From positions 2,170,001 through 2,234,000 of the forward strand of contig HG738137.1 in the NCBI GenBank assembly GCA_000499405.2: a stretch of DNA of 64,000 nt, given 5' to 3'. Below are positions 26,082-39,052 of the stretch, in pieces (the stretch's first letter is position 1; every line of letters begins with the position of its first letter). Source of the DNA: Onchocerca volvulus (taxonomy: Eukaryota > Nematoda > Chromadorea > Rhabditida > Onchocercidae). The position numbers were made by a program, and so were the translations under genes. The notes below the pieces were generated by a model, which saw only the letters and a list, made by a program, of their open reading frames with translations, was not told the DNA's origin and searched no databases.

Positions 26082-29000
26082 TTAGACGGTGAACCTCCAA
26101 AAATCATGTTCTACTCCTTCTGCACAATGTTTTAGCAATGTTGTACGTCTCTGTTCCACATAACGATACTTATCTTGTACCTCAAAGAAATAATGTAAGT
26201 TATTTTTCTCACGTATTTATATGTATAATCACTACAATAAATTAATAGGCCCATCAATCAAGTTGCTAGAATTGTTAACACAATTTGATGCGGCTCTATT
26301 TCTAGGAAGATTTATACACATCTCCTTTTCAATCAAAAAGTCAAGCATCTCCACTAAATCAATGCTGACAGATGGCTGATAGCTTAAACTATCTAATCAA
26401 TATAGACCAATGCACAAGGTTATCTTCAAATTTCAAAAATCGATTCGCTGTTTCAGTAGTATCAAATAGTTGCAAATCCTACTCTATAATATAGTTTATA
26501 GGCTTTTGTGGAACAATGAAAATAAAAATAACCTTTTGTTTCAAACTAACGAGATTTTCATGGTCCAGATCTCTTTCCAAAAATTCCGACAATTGTTCCG
26601 TGGCATGTTCCAAATCACGTTGATTCTCTTCAAATATCACCGACTGATTATCTTTTTGTAAATAAAACGCAAATGCATAAGTGTACATCAGCGTGCGACG
26701 ACATTCCGAAAGGACATCGACTGCTTTACGTAAAAACTGCACCTCAATCCAGGACATATTTGCCTGCTGCATAACTTCCATTTTCGATTTTACAATTGAA
26801 TAGAGCTGAAAATAAGGAAATCTAGATCGGAAAATCAACTACAATTAAGCTCAGAATTAAAGACTGGGTCTTCGAAAACTATCTCTGATTAAAAAAGAAA
26901 TTCATATAAATTCTAGTTCCAAAATCTTTATCGAAATAGGAACCAGAGTAGAGATTAACTTGCAATCTTTACTTATTCGTAATTAATCGAGATTTCCTGC
27001 TTGTTTACTTCTACGGTAGCAGTTTTTGCACACTTACTTTATGCTCCAATTTTAAACTTTGCTGATGATTCATATAACGATTGTAATAATGCAAGTATCT
27101 CTGAAGTGCAGCGCGACTTCTTTCTTGTGCATCACGTGCTTGTTTCGCTAATGTATCATCAAATCGGTTACAAGAATACCATGAACTACCGTGCGGTTCC
27201 CACGGGCCAAGACACATCCAACAAAATTCCATTTTACAAGCTACATTCTTGCATGTCATATGATTGCATCCACCGTCCTTTTCTATTGTCACCTACGAAA
27301 AAAAGAAAAAGAAAAAACTATTCTGATATCAATTAAGAAATATAGCTCCAATGACATTTTACAATATAGACTGAAGGCTGTAATGGAAATGAAGAAACGT
27401 ACAGATAAAACAAAACTGATACATACCTTTCTTCTCCTCACCCTATTCTACACTGTCACATGAATTACTAAAATATAAATTCCCCATTGATATACATCAA
27501 TTTCGATATCTCTTCAAAAAATAAACAATTCGGGAGATATAAAATTTATCTCAAAAATGATGTCGGAGATATGAATCGCATTATAAGATTGTAATCTTAA
27601 GATTAATTATAAGCTGATAATAGTATTCACCACAATCATTGACATATCTCATAAGAAAAAAATTGGTCGAAGCAAAAGAAAAATATCAGGTAAATGAAGT
27701 AAATGTTCCAGAGATGCTCAATAAATAACTTACCTGACATTTGGGACATTCTTTAGTATTTGCTGATATCCAGTTGCTCGTTTCACTGTCATCGTTGCAT
27801 TTCTTAATCCATAATTTCAGAAGTCTACAATTAACAGGCTCATGCCATTCGTATCCACATGCAAAACAAAAAACTGTTCCACAAGTACATTTCACGGGAC
27901 GAGCTTCCAAATGTCCTACTTCAATTACACGCCCACAATCAGCAGCTGGACACCATCGCAACAAACGATTACACTAAAATTGAATAAGTAAAAGAATACA
28001 AATATTTTGTTCGAGAATCCAGAACTCTTATTTGAGAATGTTTCCTCAGAAAACTTTATTAAAACATGTCATTGCAATGTAGGATTGGTACAAGTCAAAA
28101 AATTTCAATGTTGAAGTATTTTTAAAAAAGATGCTTTAAGCAATTACAGAACGACTTTCCTTGTGTTAACCAATAGATTCGGATAAATACATTAGCAAAT
28201 GATTGCCGAAACCTTAAATTTTAAAATACCTCTACAAAACTATTGATTATCAGACGACGATATCTTTTCTTCGCATTTTCGCTTTTCACTAACGTCAAAG
28301 TTTTCTCATCATCAACAATGATTGGACAATTATGTTGTGGACAAGCTACATGCGCTCGGCCTTCTTCCATAATCTGAATTTAAAGACATATGATAAATCT
28401 CAGCTTTCCTTCATGTTCACTAAAAAGACAAATAAAAGCCTATCAAGTGAGCAATAATTTGCATTTAGCTTCCGAATCCTTCAAAAATCATCTACCTTAG
28501 TTGTTAAATAGGAATCCCAGCATAGATAACAGAAACGATGATTGCATTGCAGGCCTGTCAAAATGGTACGATTACAGCAGATAGCACAAATATCAATAAT
28601 ATCTGCAAGCCCTTCATCACCATGGAGTGTCACTTTAAATGGCGAAATAATATTGGCATCCAAGAAAAACGAGTCCATATCAGTGCTTTCGTAAAACCTT
28701 CAATGATTTAGGAATTTCAAAAGAATAAAAAGTACGGTAAGACTTGAAATTTTATTCAAACATAAAATTTTGCGTAAGACATGGTTCTATGAAGAGATAC
28801 GAAAGTCACCAATCTCGAATGAAATATACTAAAAATTTCTACATAATTTGCAGAAAAAAAGGTATACCTTTCTAGCAAACTTTCTTTATTCCATTTATAA
28901 TGATGCAAAAGTAATCTACAGATAGTAGGTGATAGACGCAATACCGATGCAACATCTTCAATGATTTTATTCATTTCCAAAGCTACCTTTTCGGCATCCA

Positions 29001-30599
29001 GCACCTGCAAGAATTCTTTTCAATAAACATTGCGCTAATATATTCTATAAGTGACTTGTTAAATTCAGAAATACATAGCTAATAACTTTCTGATTTTTTT
29101 TAATACGTATTATCTCAGATACACTATTAGATATTTTAGTCTAACTCTAAATGGTGTACTACGTAAATATTCCGGAGGAAAAAATACGACAATTATTCTC
29201 TTTCGAAACATGTTTGAATCTTTCCTGTCATCGTTGCAACAACATTTTCTAGACTGAACTAACATCTTGCAAAGCATCATTTGAGAAATACTGAATTTCA
29301 GAGAGTGACTCTAATCTATTTTAGAACAGGTTCAATTCCGCAAACAGCAAATTATTATCGCCCGTCTTGACACATATTATTAGAAAATTGTAAAAAAATT
29401 ATTTTAAAATATTTTCAGAAAAAAAGGAACTGAAAAAGGAAGACTTGAAATAAAAAAATGAGGACTTAAAATGCGATTAGACCCATACATACCTTATTCT
29501 TATCAAATCCACCGATAGCAATCATCTATAATTATGAAGAAATGCTTACAAATGGGACCCAACTTACTAATAAAAGAAATGAAACAACTCGGCTCCACTC
29601 TGCCGCCAAACAGTGCATATAAAGATAAAGTGAGGTTCTGGAAAAACCCAAGAAACTTCGAAATAATGATCTCTTTATTTTGCCCATCTAACTTCAAAAA
29701 TTGTGAATGGCAAGACAGCAGATGAGAAGAAATAGTGTAAAGTAAATATGAATATGGAGACCCATACTTCTGAGAAAAAGGACAGATCAATAATGCAACA
29801 TAATCAGCAATGCCATATTATAAATTTCAAACATTTAAACAATTAATTAATAATTATGTACTTCATTCTCTTTAAATTTCAGGAAATTAATCAGTAAAAA
29901 TTCAAAAGTCTTTATAAATCTTTTATCTTATTTTAATGCCTTAATCTTATAATGAATAGCCTAAGGGAATTGATAAAAAAAATTCCTTCTGGAAATAAAT
30001 TAAGCTAAAATTATTTGATTATTTCAGTACCATTTCTCATTCAATGTCTTTGATGATAGAATGTTGTTTGCTTATTATAGTCGCTTTACACATTCATTGT
30101 TATTCGGACTTAGTTGCTTTCTGGTTCTAACGTTTTCTAACAGTTCATTGACTTTTGTGAATAACTTAATGGAATAATCATAAAAATCTAAACATGATGA
30201 AATTTAAATTACTACAATCAGTGAACGAAATGAAGACAATTTGCATCGTCAGAAAAGTTATGCCTCGTATATTTGCATCAGCAAGCGAATGGCATAGCTC
30301 TGTTCAATTATTGAAATCACGTTTCTCAGCACTAAATATTTCACGACCATCTTCAAGTTAAACTGCTCTCGTCCATTTCATCCCATCAGTTTATCATTTT
30401 CAACTTCAAATTCAAAATCAAAACAAGACACCTGGAAATCAGCTGATTCACTTTCATGACTACCTCCACGATCCGTCTTGATCACAGGTGGATCCACTAC
30501 AATACCATCATCATCACTGTACGCTGACGTGGCATCACTTTCCGAACCAACCGAAAATGCACCATCATCATCCATCGCGTCGTCACTCCCTAGCGACAT
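26082..30599 (-). CDS. ari-1: Ariadne-1 RBR E3 ubiquitin ligase, 8 exons, 505 aa
   Basis: A RING-between-RING ligase that takes ubiquitin from an E2 onto its own cysteine and passes it to substrates; in animals it works with neddylated cullin-RING ligases. Exons: 30432-30599, 28868-29004, 28496-28697, 28230-28373, 27734-27973, 27038-27292, 26533-26805, 26082-26180, all in phase. Order: acidic N-terminus ([19 protein letters not shown]); UBA-like region with [18 protein letters not shown]1 starting at C139 (CAICC, then [10 protein letters not shown]); IBR ([23 protein letters not shown]); RING2 with catalytic Cys306 in DGGCNHM and [14 protein letters not shown]; Ariadne domain from about residue 383 ([27 protein letters not shown]). 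It ends [11 protein letters not shown]...DFWRFTV. Length is close to fly Ariadne-1. A GTG further upstream is in frame, but ATG 30599 is chosen. The first intron is long (1.4 kb). The gene is head to head with GPN2. Confidence 0.95.
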
Positions 30600-31786
30600 T
30601 CGAGAAGAATTTTCCACTCTATTTTTTTTCACTGTTTTTTCTTGTTATGCAATAATAACCATCCAATCTTTTCACAGCAATTTTTTCGTCTTGCCGTATT
30701 TTGCGTCACACAACCGTTACTCGGCCTAGAACCAAGTAGAAAACAATGATGCAACACCTGGAATACATCTCATTTTATATGGAAAAAGATGACCCTTAAA
30801 TCGGTAATCTTTACAAGAACATTACACGTAACTCGAACAAGTGGTAGCATCGTTTGTTGATGAGAATATTACATATATTATTGGTGTATTAAACACGTAA
30901 AATTGAGAATTACACGTAAAATCAAGAATATTACTTATATATCATGTGTGGTATGAATGAGTGTATCATTATAAGACGCGTGAGCGAGAATGATCTATCT
31001 CAAAGGACAGAGAAAGATGATATTTGATATGTGTCACGGCATTGTCATCGAGCAACGTATTGTGCTAAATAAGGTCAAATGACACTTCATATGAACTACA
31101 GATCACCGATGGTTTCAACCAGTTCAGAAATATTTCATCTTGTCGGAGAACGAATATTGACAGCACCGCAAATAAAAGTCACAGGAGGTCAAAGACAACT
31201 TACCAATAGTAACAACTTTCGCTCACCTCACGAAAATTCGGCCCACACAAACGAAATTTGTATGGAAACTTCGAACAATACAATGGAATATTTCTAATGA
31301 CAGTATTGTTGTGTATCGGAGTGCGAGGGAATTGGACTGGTTGGTTCGGAAAGTGTGAGAAGTTGTCAGTGTTATTAGTTAGAAATTGAGAGGAAGATAG
31401 AAGGAAGTAGAGGTTGCCAGAATTACGAAATAGTACAAAAGTAGAGAGTGAGAAAATTGTTAACTGATCACAGCCTGTTATTGTGACAGAGATTGAGAAT
31501 ATAAGACGATAGATGGAATTGAGGAACTTTCGGGGATTTTTAGTATTGTAAAGAATGATATAAATATATGAGAGAATTAAAAAATATGCGCTAATCAATG
31601 CATGAGATTTAAGGAGGAAATTGATGCTTGTTGTGCTCAGCATTTCGCGAATATAAATATACTTATGTATACGCAAGATTTATTTATTGGTGTTAGAAAT
31701 CATTCTTCCGGATCTCCCTGCTAATTCCCATATTCAATATTTTTCAGGAATACGGCCCACCTGAAATCTGAAATAATGAATCGATA
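30600..31786. promoter_or_regulatory. Head-to-head intergenic region between ari-1 and GPN2
   Basis: About 1.2 kb separate the two divergent start codons, so both promoters must lie here or be shared. The part near 31200-31680 is purine-rich on plus and happens to be open on minus for 158 codons without any recognisable motif. A TTTTTCAG site at 31740-31747 precedes GPN2. No core promoter element is convincing. Confidence 0.5.
31738..31747 (+). promoter_or_regulatory. Probable trans-splice acceptor for GPN2
   Basis: ATATTTTTCAG ends at 31747, 39 bases before the GPN2 ATG, with no plausible upstream coding exon in phase. This fits addition of a spliced leader. A four-codon upstream ORF (ATG AAT CGA TAA, 31776-31787) lies in the resulting leader; its stop overlaps the A of the main ATG. 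Confidence 0.5.
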
Positions 31787-33454
31787 ATGTTCGGTCAAAT
31801 TGTTATCGGTGCGCCGGGTGCAGGGAAAACAACTTATTGTGATGGCATGAGCCAAATCTTGTCACAGCTTGGCCGACCTGTCATTTGCGTGAATTTAGAT
31901 CCAGCAAATGATTACCTGCCATACAAATGTGACATCGACATTCGGGAACTGGTGAAAGTAGAAGATATTACCAGTCGATTGAATCTCGGACCTAACGGAG
32001 CTCTAAGGTTGCTTTTGTATTACGTAGTACTACAAATAATCCAAAGTCGGGGAAAATATATCTATTTTTTGATGATTATTGCTGAATTTGGAGTCCAGAA
32101 ATTTTTTCCTTATGAACGATTCATGAAATTTAGTAAATTTATTTTGAAAAGTAGGTGGTTTCTTCTATTCGAGATTATTTAATATTTTGGTTTTTGAAAT
32201 ATATGGTATGGACTTAGCTCAACTTTTTAACAGTTATTTTCAATGCTTATAGTATTACCTTTAATCGATTTTTTAAGATATTGTATGCAAACTTTGAAGA
32301 AAAATATGGAATGGTTACGATTGAAACTGTCGCGTAGGGATGGATATTTACTTTTCGATTTTCCAGGACAACTTGAGCTGTATAATAGTGACGATTGCAT
32401 CACATCTATTATCCATAGCGTAAGATAATTTTCTTGGCGTTTATCTTTTTAGTACTTTCTACCTCAGTTATACTGTTAATCATATTATGCTCTCTTTATA
32501 TTTTTATTCCACTTGCTTCTTTGAACTATCTTAGAAATATTGGCAATAGATTTTAGAAAGTATCATTTTATGTTGATTCATCAAGGTAAAATCTTGTAGT
32601 CTTACTTAATTTTGGATTTCGTTCAACATTGTTAATATTTCTTGATAATTCAACGATCGCGTTTATGGGCTTGCTGCCTAGATAATTTTTTGTTTTGTAA
32701 GAACATGTGAATTTTGGTTATTCTTAAATTTTGATTTTCAGAATTCATCTTACTTTATTATTTATAATGTGTGAATGTTATCATAATCTAACCATGCTCT
32801 TCAAAAACTCATTTAATTCAACTTTTAGATGGAAAAGTGGGGTCTCCGACTGGTCGCTGTGCATCTCAGTGATAGCTTATATTGTTCGGATGCAGGTAAA
32901 TTCATCTCAGTATTGTTAAGCGCACTTTCTATTATGATAAATCTGGAATGTGCTCAAATTAATGTGTTATCGAAGCAAGATTTATTGCAAGATAATGACT
33001 TACCGTATAACTTCGAGTTTTTCGAGGAACTTCCGGATACGTCGCGATTGGTCGAGTTGCTTGATGTAAGTATTCACTTTCAAAAAGATAACATATTTTC
33101 AATGATTCAGCATTTTTTAGTTAGTTTGTTCAAAACCATTTCTTAATAGTAAGGATGGGATGTTTTATCTCATTTGCGATATCGCTTACTTTTCAAAGCA
33201 TTGAGTTAACAAATAATTGCAAAAGTCATTACTTCTTGCGTAACGAAAATTTTCAGGAATCACCAATACTCAAACAATATAAAGGATTGAATGAAATGCT
33301 CTGCTCAGTGATAGGCGATTATGATTTGGTGAAATTTACGGGTCTGGATGTTACAAGTAAGAAGCACATGCTAAATTTATTAAAATTAGTTGATACAGCT
33401 AATGGTTATATTTTCACCGAAGCGCCTGATCTCAGAAATATTGTGCAAAGGTGA
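31787..33454 (+). CDS. GPN2: GPN-loop GTPase 2, 4 exons, 265 aa
   Basis: A small GTPase of the GPN family needed, with GPN1 and GPN3, for assembly and nuclear import of RNA polymerase II. Exons: 31787-32007, 32278-32419, 32829-33065, 33257-33454, all phase-consistent. Seen: P-loop GAPGAGKTT (residues 8-16), NLDPAND, the family-defining Gly-Pro-Asn insertion at residues 68-70 (LNLGPNGALR), the Walker B/G3-like DFPGQLELY, the base-recognition motif LSKQD (G4), AVHLSDSLYCSDAGKFISVL and VDTANGYIF near the end. The human protein is longer at its C-terminus (about 310 residues). Here the frame stops just after IVQR, and a possible GTGACA donor overlaps that point, so another 3' exon cannot be excluded. 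The start is fixed by the P-loop lying right after it. Confidence 0.93.
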
Positions 33455-35489
33455 CAGTTATTGCTTTTCTTATATTTTTTTATTCTTATTTTTTTGTTTA
33501 TCTTAGCAAAAATTTGAAGTTAAGCGAACACTTTGTTTTCTCTATGCAATATTTTCCACCAAAGTAATAACCTCCTAATAGTGCATTCTTTGCTTTGATA
33601 GATTTGTGATAGAAATGAGAACGAAATGGAACAATATAACACTTTTAATTTTTTGTTTTTTGTGTAGAATTTTATGTTTTTCAATGTTAGTATTGTTAAA
33701 ATATGTAGATTATATACATTAATATTGTTGGAATTTACTTTGCGAGTATAGCCTGTATTATTAACATTGCGTTGTGCAAGAGTGTTTTATGTTCAAGATC
33801 ATTAATTTCATTCATGTTTCGGTGTCATACATCAGCAAAATACAATGATGAAGACTTTTTGTATCATTGCTATTCAGATACGCAAGATGAATTACTAAAT
33901 TTGAAGTTCGTTGATGTACTTGCTGTGGTACAAATATATAAATGATGGAAAATTAGGTTAATGGAGAAGAAAGATTATCACAAATTGAAAAATATAAAAA
34001 GAATTATGAAATTAATGGGTGAAATTAGATTATAAAAAAAAAATAACAGTTTAAAATATGCAAGTATTGATGATAATTGCTAAAATTTGTACCCCATGCC
34101 TTCCTTTGTTATTATTGAATGATTTACGAGTTACAGTATTCTCGAGATATAACCAGAACTAACTTCCGAATATGAATTACTCATCATTAGGAAAGGTTTA
34201 AAAGCAGTCAACGAATATGCTTAATTGAAATTAGCTCGAGATCATTCATCCTGAAAATATTCTGCTTAAAATCGCTGTTGTGGGATGCATTCTTTCATAG
34301 AACTAAAAATGCAACTGAATGAGAAGCTTCTTTTCTTGAAATGGAAGAAAGAGAAGAAAAAACAGAACAGTCTGAATAATAAAAATTTTCGAGAAATCTC
34401 ACATTTTTTGTAAAATTGCTTGATTAAAAAAGAGAAGAATCTAGCTTTCTTTTTGGAAATTCCTTGCTGAGGTTTTGAAAATTTGTCTCCACTAATGAAA
34501 TTAATAAGAAAAGCGAGTGATATATTTTTAAAGAATATTTTCTTCTATCTTTCTACATAATATTGATCTTTCCAAATGATGCACATATTTGTTAAGATAC
34601 CAATTTTCTCACAAGTTTCATGTGAATAGAAAGAGATCGCTAATCTCGAAATTTAATGTATATTTATAATGACTGTTTTAGTCAAGTTTTTCTTCTTTTT
34701 GCAAAAATGATTTATCTCAATAATTTTTGTCGTTTAAATGGTATTATATCAGATATCATTGAGAGATGGGAGAACGATATAAGTATCCAATGATATTTAT
34801 CATTGTTCGAAAAGATTTCATGAGTTCTAAATAGACGAAATTTTATCCGTTCCAAGCATTGGCATCTTATATAGCTCAAATTTACACTGTGAATGATATT
34901 TACCTATCAATATCATTCGGCATGGATTCGGTCACTTTGCAGTTCCTCTTTCATCTAATTTTAATGTTTACTTTTAGGAGGAAGAATAGATTAGCAATGA
35001 TTAGGGTAAGATCAAAGTTTGATTTCTTATTCATTCATCTGCAGAATATGATTTATAGCTATTTATAGCATTAAATTGCTTATTTTTGTAAGACGATAAA
35101 TGTATATCATATACTTGTAAAAGTTTCAGGAAGACATTATATGGAGCTACTAAACTTTTTTAATAACTTTTTCAATAAAGTTTCCACATCCAAGCATAGT
35201 TGTATGATGATTGTAAAAGTTTAGTACTGAAGACTACAATAATATATACTCCCAACATGAGATTGTCTCATGAAGAAGAAGACTTAGCATGAAACATCCG
35301 AAATCCATTTTCTCTGAAAAGCTGAAATAATCATCAAAGTCTAGTTTGCGTGAAACTTCTCCTTACCTTAACAACTGATCTTTTGTTTACCTGCTATGGA
35401 AAGTGAAAAAAATAAATATTTTAGCAAACATTAACTTTTTACAGAAGAAGGATATTCCATTTTTTGTATGCAGTAAAGACTGCTACATT

Positions 35490-35950
35490 TATTTTTCTTT
35501 AATTTTTTTTTATGTTCGTTGTGGCTTTTGACATGACGTTTCAATTTCTTCATCGATTGCTTTGAAATTTTGATACAACCTTGCATTCGAAGACATGGGT
35601 ATTTTAATAAATATACTTACTTTATTTTCTCGCCTTTGTGTAAGGATAAACATGTTTCCCGCCAAAATGCTTCCATTAAATAAACACTTTTGATACAACT
35701 TTTCAAATTCTTCATCGATTGCTTTGAAATTTTGACACAATGTTGCATTCGAATAGGCCCATTTTTATACGTTGATATACCTACTTTTTTTTACCTGTCG
35801 CACCAGCAACAGGTAAAAGTATGAGCGATATTTTTATAATAGATTAGCTTTTATATATTTATATAGATTAGCTCAGACTATTCTGTTTTTTCTTCTGTGC
35901 ATTTTTATTTATATAGATTAGCAGATTAGCTATGCGGAGCGTGGCCAGGT
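35490..35950 (+). repeat. Interspersed repeat, copy 3 (two units)
   Basis: TTTCAATTTCTTCATCGATT, GCTTTGAAATTTTGATACAA and CATTCGAAGACATGGG are followed by AAACATGTTTCCCGCCAAAA, then a second TTCTTCATCGATTGCTTTGA, GACACAATGTTGCATTCGAA and TAGGCCCAT. The tail carries TATATAGATTAGC two or three times. It matches 20634-21110 in order and strand and 12265-12420 in reverse. No transposase frame is present. Confidence 0.85.
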
Positions 35951-37610
35951 AAACTAGTTTTAAATGAGAATATGAAATTTAAATATAAAATTGATATTGT
36001 TTTCACTACCATATCAATACTAATTTGTTTTCACTAACATATCAAAATAGTGAAGAATGATAATTTTATATTAAGATTCCAAATCTTATTTTGCATTCCA
36101 AAATGTTGTCCTCAACATTGGAGACTCTTTCTAACTGAAATATCAGATAAGCTTCTCCAACTAAACAGGATCTAGGATCTAGGAATGTTAAGTTTGTAAG
36201 TCATTCTCATTGCAAGCACTTGCATTGAGATCGAATTTTAAAACAATTTTAAATTTTAGGTAAACCATATTTTTGCAGATTGAACTTTTTCAAATGACAT
36301 CAGTTCAATATGTGAATTGAGCCCTAGCTGAGGTATGAAAAGAATGCTTTAAAATGGAAAAAATGCTTGTGAGAAGCATCATGAATATATTATGAATTTC
36401 AAGGTAAGCAAATCGAACAGAATGATGCCAATTGCAAAAGAAATTGATGCGAATGAAAAAGTAAATAAAACGAATCAAATAATTTTTTTTTGCTTTAATT
36501 TATCAGAATCATTTAGCATTGAAAAATGGTTTCCTTGAAATATAAATTCTTTTACATTTGGAAAAACCATTTCAGAGCATTGATCTAATGATTGGATTAA
36601 ACTTTAATGTTCTTGACCCATAGCACTCTATGAATTTTAACTGGTGTGTTTCATGTTGAATCGATATATGCGGTATATCTATATACAATTTGACATGAAT
36701 TTACCATATTAATTTTCTTCCTTAAAATTTGTGTTGATTTTTTTAATATAACAAAATTGTTTAAATATGATCTTTTCAGCTGGCTACCGATATCATATTA
36801 CATATTATTAACTGCAAGATATTATTTTATGAGTTCTTGTTGCAGATAACTGAAAGCAAAATATTGATCTCTTATTTTGAAAAGATTAGCAGAATAAAAG
36901 AAGAATGCTCAAAATGGTTCAGTATTTTTTTACAACCATTTAGATGTGCGTGTCATATGAGAATTACATCAGAAAATTACTTAAAAAAAAAAAAAAAAAA
37001 AAAAGAAAAAAAAAAGTAAGCTGAATTAATTATACGAAAATCTCAAACGAGTAATTCTCGAGAAAGAAGTTGCAATTAGGTAGTTATACTTCACAACGCT
37101 GACTGCATTTGAAATATTTATTAACGTTTTCTGCAAAAACGTGACTCGTATAGAAATATCACGTCTTTTTAGCAATAAAGATATCGTGACGCAATCTTCT
37201 TCAGAACTGTCCTTCCTTCCTTTTTCATTACTCATTCATCAAAATTTCAGTTCAATTTTTTTTATTGATCTACAATATTCTCATCAATTTGGCACAATTT
37301 GTAATTGGATTGAAATAGATTGTTATCGATTCTGAATCCTGAATTCGAACCATCTCACTTTTAGAAGGCCAAGTTTGAAAGGAAGTAAATTTGGATAAAA
37401 AAGAGAGTACTTCAGAACCTAACTGCAATATTTATGCCATACTGTATATCATTTAATGTGCAATGATGAGTTCTCATATAAAGATGCTACTGTAACTGCT
37501 AATGGAAACTGTCCTGCTAAAGTGCTTCGATGAATCCTCATGCTTAATAGCTAACGATTCTCGTTTATTACACGTTCAAGAACACCTGCCAACATAACTT
37601 CACATTAAAT

Positions 37611-37720
37611 GAAGTGTCATATCCATGATTATCAGAATTATCTGATTCATATTAAGCAATTATCAGAATCATACGACTCATGTTTAGCTATTATCAAAAT
37701 TATCTGATTCATATCACGAT
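37611..37720 (+). repeat. Tandem repeat, unit about 40 bases, 2.5 copies
   Basis: ATTATCAGAATTATCTGATT CATATTAAGC, ATTATCAGAATCATACGACT CATGTTTAGC and ATTATCAAAATTATCTGATT CATATCACG lie in a row. The GATTCAT element reappears near 39780-39830 as GAATCTGATTCAT. Confidence 0.65.
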
Positions 37721-38972
37721 TTCTCACTGTATTCTTTTCCAGCTTCAACAAAAGTTTGGTATAATATGAAGAACTTGATTATTTCGTTTCTTACATTAAT
37801 TTACTTAAAAAAACTTCATCTTTTGTATTTTTTTTTCTCCTTCATTATCACATCCCATCCCATTTATGCATTGCTGAAGCTGTTATTACTCAATTTGTTG
37901 ATAGAAAGGCAGAAATTGAAAAGATTTGCAGCATATATATATATATAAAACAACGGATCACTTATGGAATTTGTGAAAAAATAACATGAAAATAGCGTGG
38001 AATCAATAAATTTTGCACTTTTTGTTTCTCTTTTTTTCATTTAAAAAACTTTTTGAAAATTCGGAGAATTAATTATCGATAGATAAAATATACGTTAGTA
38101 TTGAAATCAAGTTGGTTCAGTCGGTTTAATACGAGTATGCTTTTATCTTTCAAACGATTGTGCTTTCGTTATGTTTCACGTTTCAAATGATAGATGCATG
38201 TTGATTTATGTAAATGATTGCGAAAAAAATTTTGCATTCGAAGATTACAATAGATATCTTTTGATTTCAATTACAGATCTAACTACATTTTAATTTCATT
38301 AATTTAATTAATTCTTTAGTAATCTCAGCTTAAAGATAATATCTCTAGAAAACAAGCTGAATGCATTAGAAAAGCTTTGCTTAATATTATAATAAATAAA
38401 GGGAAATAATTCTTCTAATGAAATGTTCATAGAGGAACAGTTATATTCAAGAATGAAACTTGAACTTGAAACTTGAAACTTCTAACTGAATCAAATCAGA
38501 GAAGTAACGGTAGAAATAGTGAGACAAATGATGAATAATTTAATAAACTACAGATTTGATTGTCGTTCATTTTCGAACTTACATAAATTAGTTTCGAAAT
38601 TTTCAATTGCTATCAAAACTTTTATTATGGATAACCACTTTTACTTGTTTTTATTAAAAAAAATTTTTGACTGCAATTTTCGAATATTCTGTCGGAAATT
38701 CCGAGAAATTCCGTATTATTAATTGTACAATTCAATCATTTTCATCGTTCTGAATTGTTATTTTGATATGCAATCAATAATTCAGATATTGTACTCTAGG
38801 TAATGTACCAATAAAGGAGCGCTTTCATGTGCTAATAATGGCTCCTTCTTGTAGATGAAACTCTATCATTGTCCTCTCTCTATAAATAAGAGATTTTGAC
38901 GGGTTGTTATCACAAGGGCAGTTTAAGAGGTCATGATTGTTTTAGCCTCTCTTCCTTTTCGATTCTGATATC

Positions 38973-39014
38973 ATCATTACAATTGTTTTGTTGATATGCT
39001 GATATTGTAATGAT
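38973..39014. repeat. Perfect 11-base inverted repeat, 20-base loop
   Basis: ATCATTACAAT (38973-38983) and ATTGTAATGAT (39004-39014) are exact reverse complements. A TATAAATA word lies about 100 bases upstream (near 38881), and the SL1-like leader begins 39 bases downstream. It could be a protein-binding palindrome or a hairpin. There is no T run for a bacterial-type terminator, which would not be expected here. Confidence 0.5.
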
Positions 39015-39052
39015 CGTATTCGTTTTCATGTTGTCAAAGTTTCGTGATAAAC

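Noticed and set aside
29503..29790. Opposed ORFs in the first intron of ari-1
   Set aside because: No conserved motif and no splice context; the flanking ari-1 exons join directly in phase.
31200..31676. 158-codon minus-strand ORF between ari-1 and GPN2
   Set aside because: Not annotated as a gene: no recognisable domain, and the opposite strand is purine-biased, which alone can keep the frame open. Kept only as a low-interest finding.
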